Shown here: one piece after another, positions 6,093 to 7,451 of the stretch
Position numbering within the stretch: position 1 is the first letter of the stretch
Layout of the letters: each line of letters starts with the position of its first letter
DNA from: Sphingomonadales bacterium UBA1936
GTDB taxonomy: Bacteria > Pseudomonadota > Alphaproteobacteria > Sphingomonadales > Sphingomonadaceae
Direction: 5' to 3'
Assembly: GCA_002336985.1 (NCBI GenBank)
Contig: DDFE01000100.1
Coordinates: 1-7,451 of the forward strand
DNA: 7,451 nt
Notes under the pieces: generated by a model
What the model was told of the DNA's origin: nothing
Database searches by the model: none
The model's input: only the letters and a program-made list of their open reading frames with translations
Made by a program: the position numbers and the translations under genes

Positions 6093-7361
6093 TCAGGCAG
6101 CCGCTTCCTCGGCATCCAGCCCGTAGGCGGTGTGCAGCACCCGGACGGCGAGTTCGGTTTCGTCCTCGTCGATCAGCACGCTGACCTTGATCTCGCTGGT
6201 CGTGATCGCCTGGATGTTGATGCCGCGCTGGGCGAGCGCCTTGAACATGGTGGACGCCACACCCGCATGGCTGCGCATGCCGACGCCGACCACCGAGATT
6301 TTGGCGACCTTGGTATCGTGGACGATCTCGGCATAGCCGATATTGTCCTTTTCGCGCCCCAGCACGTCGAGCGAGCGCGCCAGTTCCGCACCCGGCACGG
6401 TAAAGGTCACGTCGGTCGACCCGGTGCCGTGGCTGATGTTCTGGATGATCATGTCGACGTTGATCGACGCCTCGGCGAGCGGACCGAAGATGTTCGCCAC
6501 GCCGCCCGGCTTGTCGGGCACGCTGGTCAACGTGATCTTCGCCTCGTTCTTGTCGTGCGCGATGCCGGTGATCAGCTGGCGTTCCATGTCATCTCCAATC
6601 TCGTCGTCGCCGACAATCATCGTGCCGGGAAGTGTATCTGCCGCAGGGGCGTTTTCGGGGTCGTCGAAGCTGGAGAGCACCTGCACGCGCACCCCTTCCT
6701 TCATGGCAAGGCCGACCGAACGGGTCTGAAGGACCTTCGCGCCCACGCTCGCCAGTTCGAGCATTTCCTCGTAAGTCACCCGCTTCAGCTTGCGCGCGCG
6801 CGGCACGATGCGGGGGTCGGTGGTATAGACACCGTCAACATCGGTGTAGATGTCGCAACGGTCGGCCTTAACCGCTGCGGCGACGGCCACTGCGGACGTG
6901 TCGGAGCCGCCGCGGCCGAGGGTCGAGATGCGGTCGCCCTCCGCCATACCCTGGAATCCGGGGATGACCGCGACTTCCCCGCCAGCCATGGCCGCGTCTA
7001 GCGCCTCGGTGTCGATCTCCTCGATCCGGGCCGACGCGTGCGCGGCACTCGTGCGGATCGGCAGTTGCCAGCCGAGCCAGCTGCGCGCGCGAACGCCCTG
7101 CGCCTGCAATGCGATTGCCAGCAGGCCCGAGGTCACCTGTTCGCCCGCCGCCACCACGACATCATACTCGCGCGGATCGTGCAGGGGGGACGCCTCACGG
7201 CAGAAATTGACGAGCCGGTCCGTCTCGCCCGCCATGGCGCTCACGACCACGGCAACCTGGTTTCCGGCCAGCACTTCGCGCTTCACGCGCGCGGCGACGC
7301 TGCGGATGCGTTCCGTCCCCGCCATCGACGTGCCGCCGAACTTCATGACAATACGCGCCAA
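6093..7361 (-). CDS. lysC: Aspartokinase (aspartate kinase), monofunctional, with ACT domains
   Basis: Catalyses ATP-dependent phosphorylation of L-aspartate, the first step of the lysine, threonine, methionine and diaminopimelate pathway, in the cytosol. The 422 residues contain a kinase domain (1-about 245) with KFGGTSMAG (7-15), SAMAGETDRL (41-50), GEQVTSGLLA (73-82), GRGGSDTSA (149-157) and YTDVDGVYTTDPR (172-184). Two ACT regulatory domains follow (about 265-345 and 352-418; VPDKPGGVANIF and GVGMRSHAGVASTMF), which normally bind lysine and/or threonine for feedback inhibition. I chose the TTG at 7361: it gives the usual N-terminus MARIVMKFGGTSM and has GGGGG 8 bases upstream. A GTG at 7376 and a TTG at 7433 are longer alternatives with a basic tail not expected for the family. 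The ATG at 7346 would remove the first beta strand. No lysine riboswitch fits in the 90 bases visible upstream, and no convincing promoter is seen there. An internal start at 6587 may yield a separate regulatory subunit. Confidence 0.95.
   Translation of the reverse strand: MARIVMKFGGTSMAGTERIRSVAARVKREVLAGNQVAVVVSAMAGETDRLVNFCREASPLHDPREYDVVVAAGEQVTSGLLAIALQAQGVRARSWLGWQLPIRTSAAHASARIEEIDTEALDAAMAGGEVAVIPGFQGMAEGDRISTLGRGGSDTSAVAVAAAVKADRCDIYTDVDGVYTTDPRIVPRARKLKRVTYEEMLELASVGAKVLQTRSVGLAMKEGVRVQVLSSFDDPENAPAADTLPGTMIVGDDEIGDDMERQLITGIAHDKNEAKITLTSVPDKPGGVANIFGPLAEASINVDMIIQNISHGTGSTDVTFTVPGAELARSLDVLGREKDNIGYAEIVHDTKVAKISVVGVGMRSHAGVASTMFKALAQRGINIQAITTSEIKVSVLIDEDETELAVRVLHTAYGLDAEEAAA
6585..6597 (-). 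promoter_or_regulatory. Internal ribosome-binding site and ATG in lysC (putative beta-subunit start)
   Basis: Within lysC the minus strand reads TGGAGATGACATG: a GGAG core (6596-6593) sits 5 bases before an in-frame ATG (6587-6585, Met259 of the full protein). Translation from there would give a 164-residue polypeptide (6587-6093) made of just the two ACT domains. In Bacillus subtilis, Corynebacterium and Thermus, alpha2-beta2 aspartokinases make their beta subunit from exactly such an in-frame internal start. This site is a better ribosome-binding site than the one before the main start. Its use here is inferred. Confidence 0.6.
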
Positions 7362-7451
7362 CGACTTGGCCCCCACTTTCAACTTTATGTTGATTCCCGG
7401 GCGCCTCTTTCCGTTGCGACGCCGGAAGTGCAAGGGCAGATTGGCTTTGGG

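Noticed and set aside
6132..7001. 289-codon plus-strand open frame opposite lysC
   Set aside because: Antisense to an intact aspartokinase; the His/Asp/Arg-rich composition has no recognisable fold or ribosome-binding site.
7362..7451. Lysine riboswitch or attenuator upstream of lysC
   Set aside because: Only 90 bases are visible, with no lysine-riboswitch-like helices, no leader peptide and no terminator hairpin.

Overview
This is about 7.5 kb of high-GC chromosomal DNA from an alphaproteobacterium, most likely a sphingomonad (order Sphingomonadales). That placement is an inference. It rests on the PEPxxWA form of the C-terminal sorting signal, on strong G/C preference at third codon positions, and on the family-typical form of the aspartokinase, EI-Ntr, RodZ-like and CpoB proteins. 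Every supported gene is on the minus strand, so transcription runs from the right end (7451) to the left end (1). Long open frames on the plus strand are antisense shadows of these genes.

In transcription order: (1) lysC, monofunctional aspartokinase (7361-6093), probably started from TTG, with a strong internal ribosome-binding site in front of its regulatory ACT half. (2) A 55-base gap holding a GC-only palindrome, then an FMN-dependent nitronate monooxygenase / 2-nitropropane dioxygenase-like (FabK-like) protein (6037-5012). (3) A 103-base gap with a weak candidate promoter, then a small exported PEPxxWA-CTERM protein (4908-4150). This gene has its own hairpin terminator (4071-4105) and lower GC than its neighbours. 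(4) ptsP, enzyme I of the nitrogen phosphotransferase system with an N-terminal GAF domain (4010-1737). (5) A RodZ-like protein, with helix-turn-helix, one membrane span and a DUF4115-type domain (1617-724). (6) Only 11 bases later, cpoB/ybgF, a periplasmic Tol-Pal/cell-division coordinator, cut off by the left window edge (712 to below 1).

How they fit together: lysC and the oxygenase form one metabolic block. ptsP starts a second block in which a nitrogen/carbon-sensing phosphorelay enzyme is followed by two cell-envelope morphogenesis genes; rodZ-cpoB look like a true operon. The PEPxxWA-CTERM gene sits between the blocks as a self-contained unit and is the most accessory-looking piece. 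No intergenic stretch exceeds 300 bases. I see no tRNA, rRNA, CRISPR array, insertion sequence or toxin-antitoxin pair. The window is mostly core genome. I did not find a convincing new multi-gene system. The best leads are the likely second translation product of lysC, the inserted PEPxxWA-CTERM cassette, and the ptsP-rodZ-cpoB linkage.
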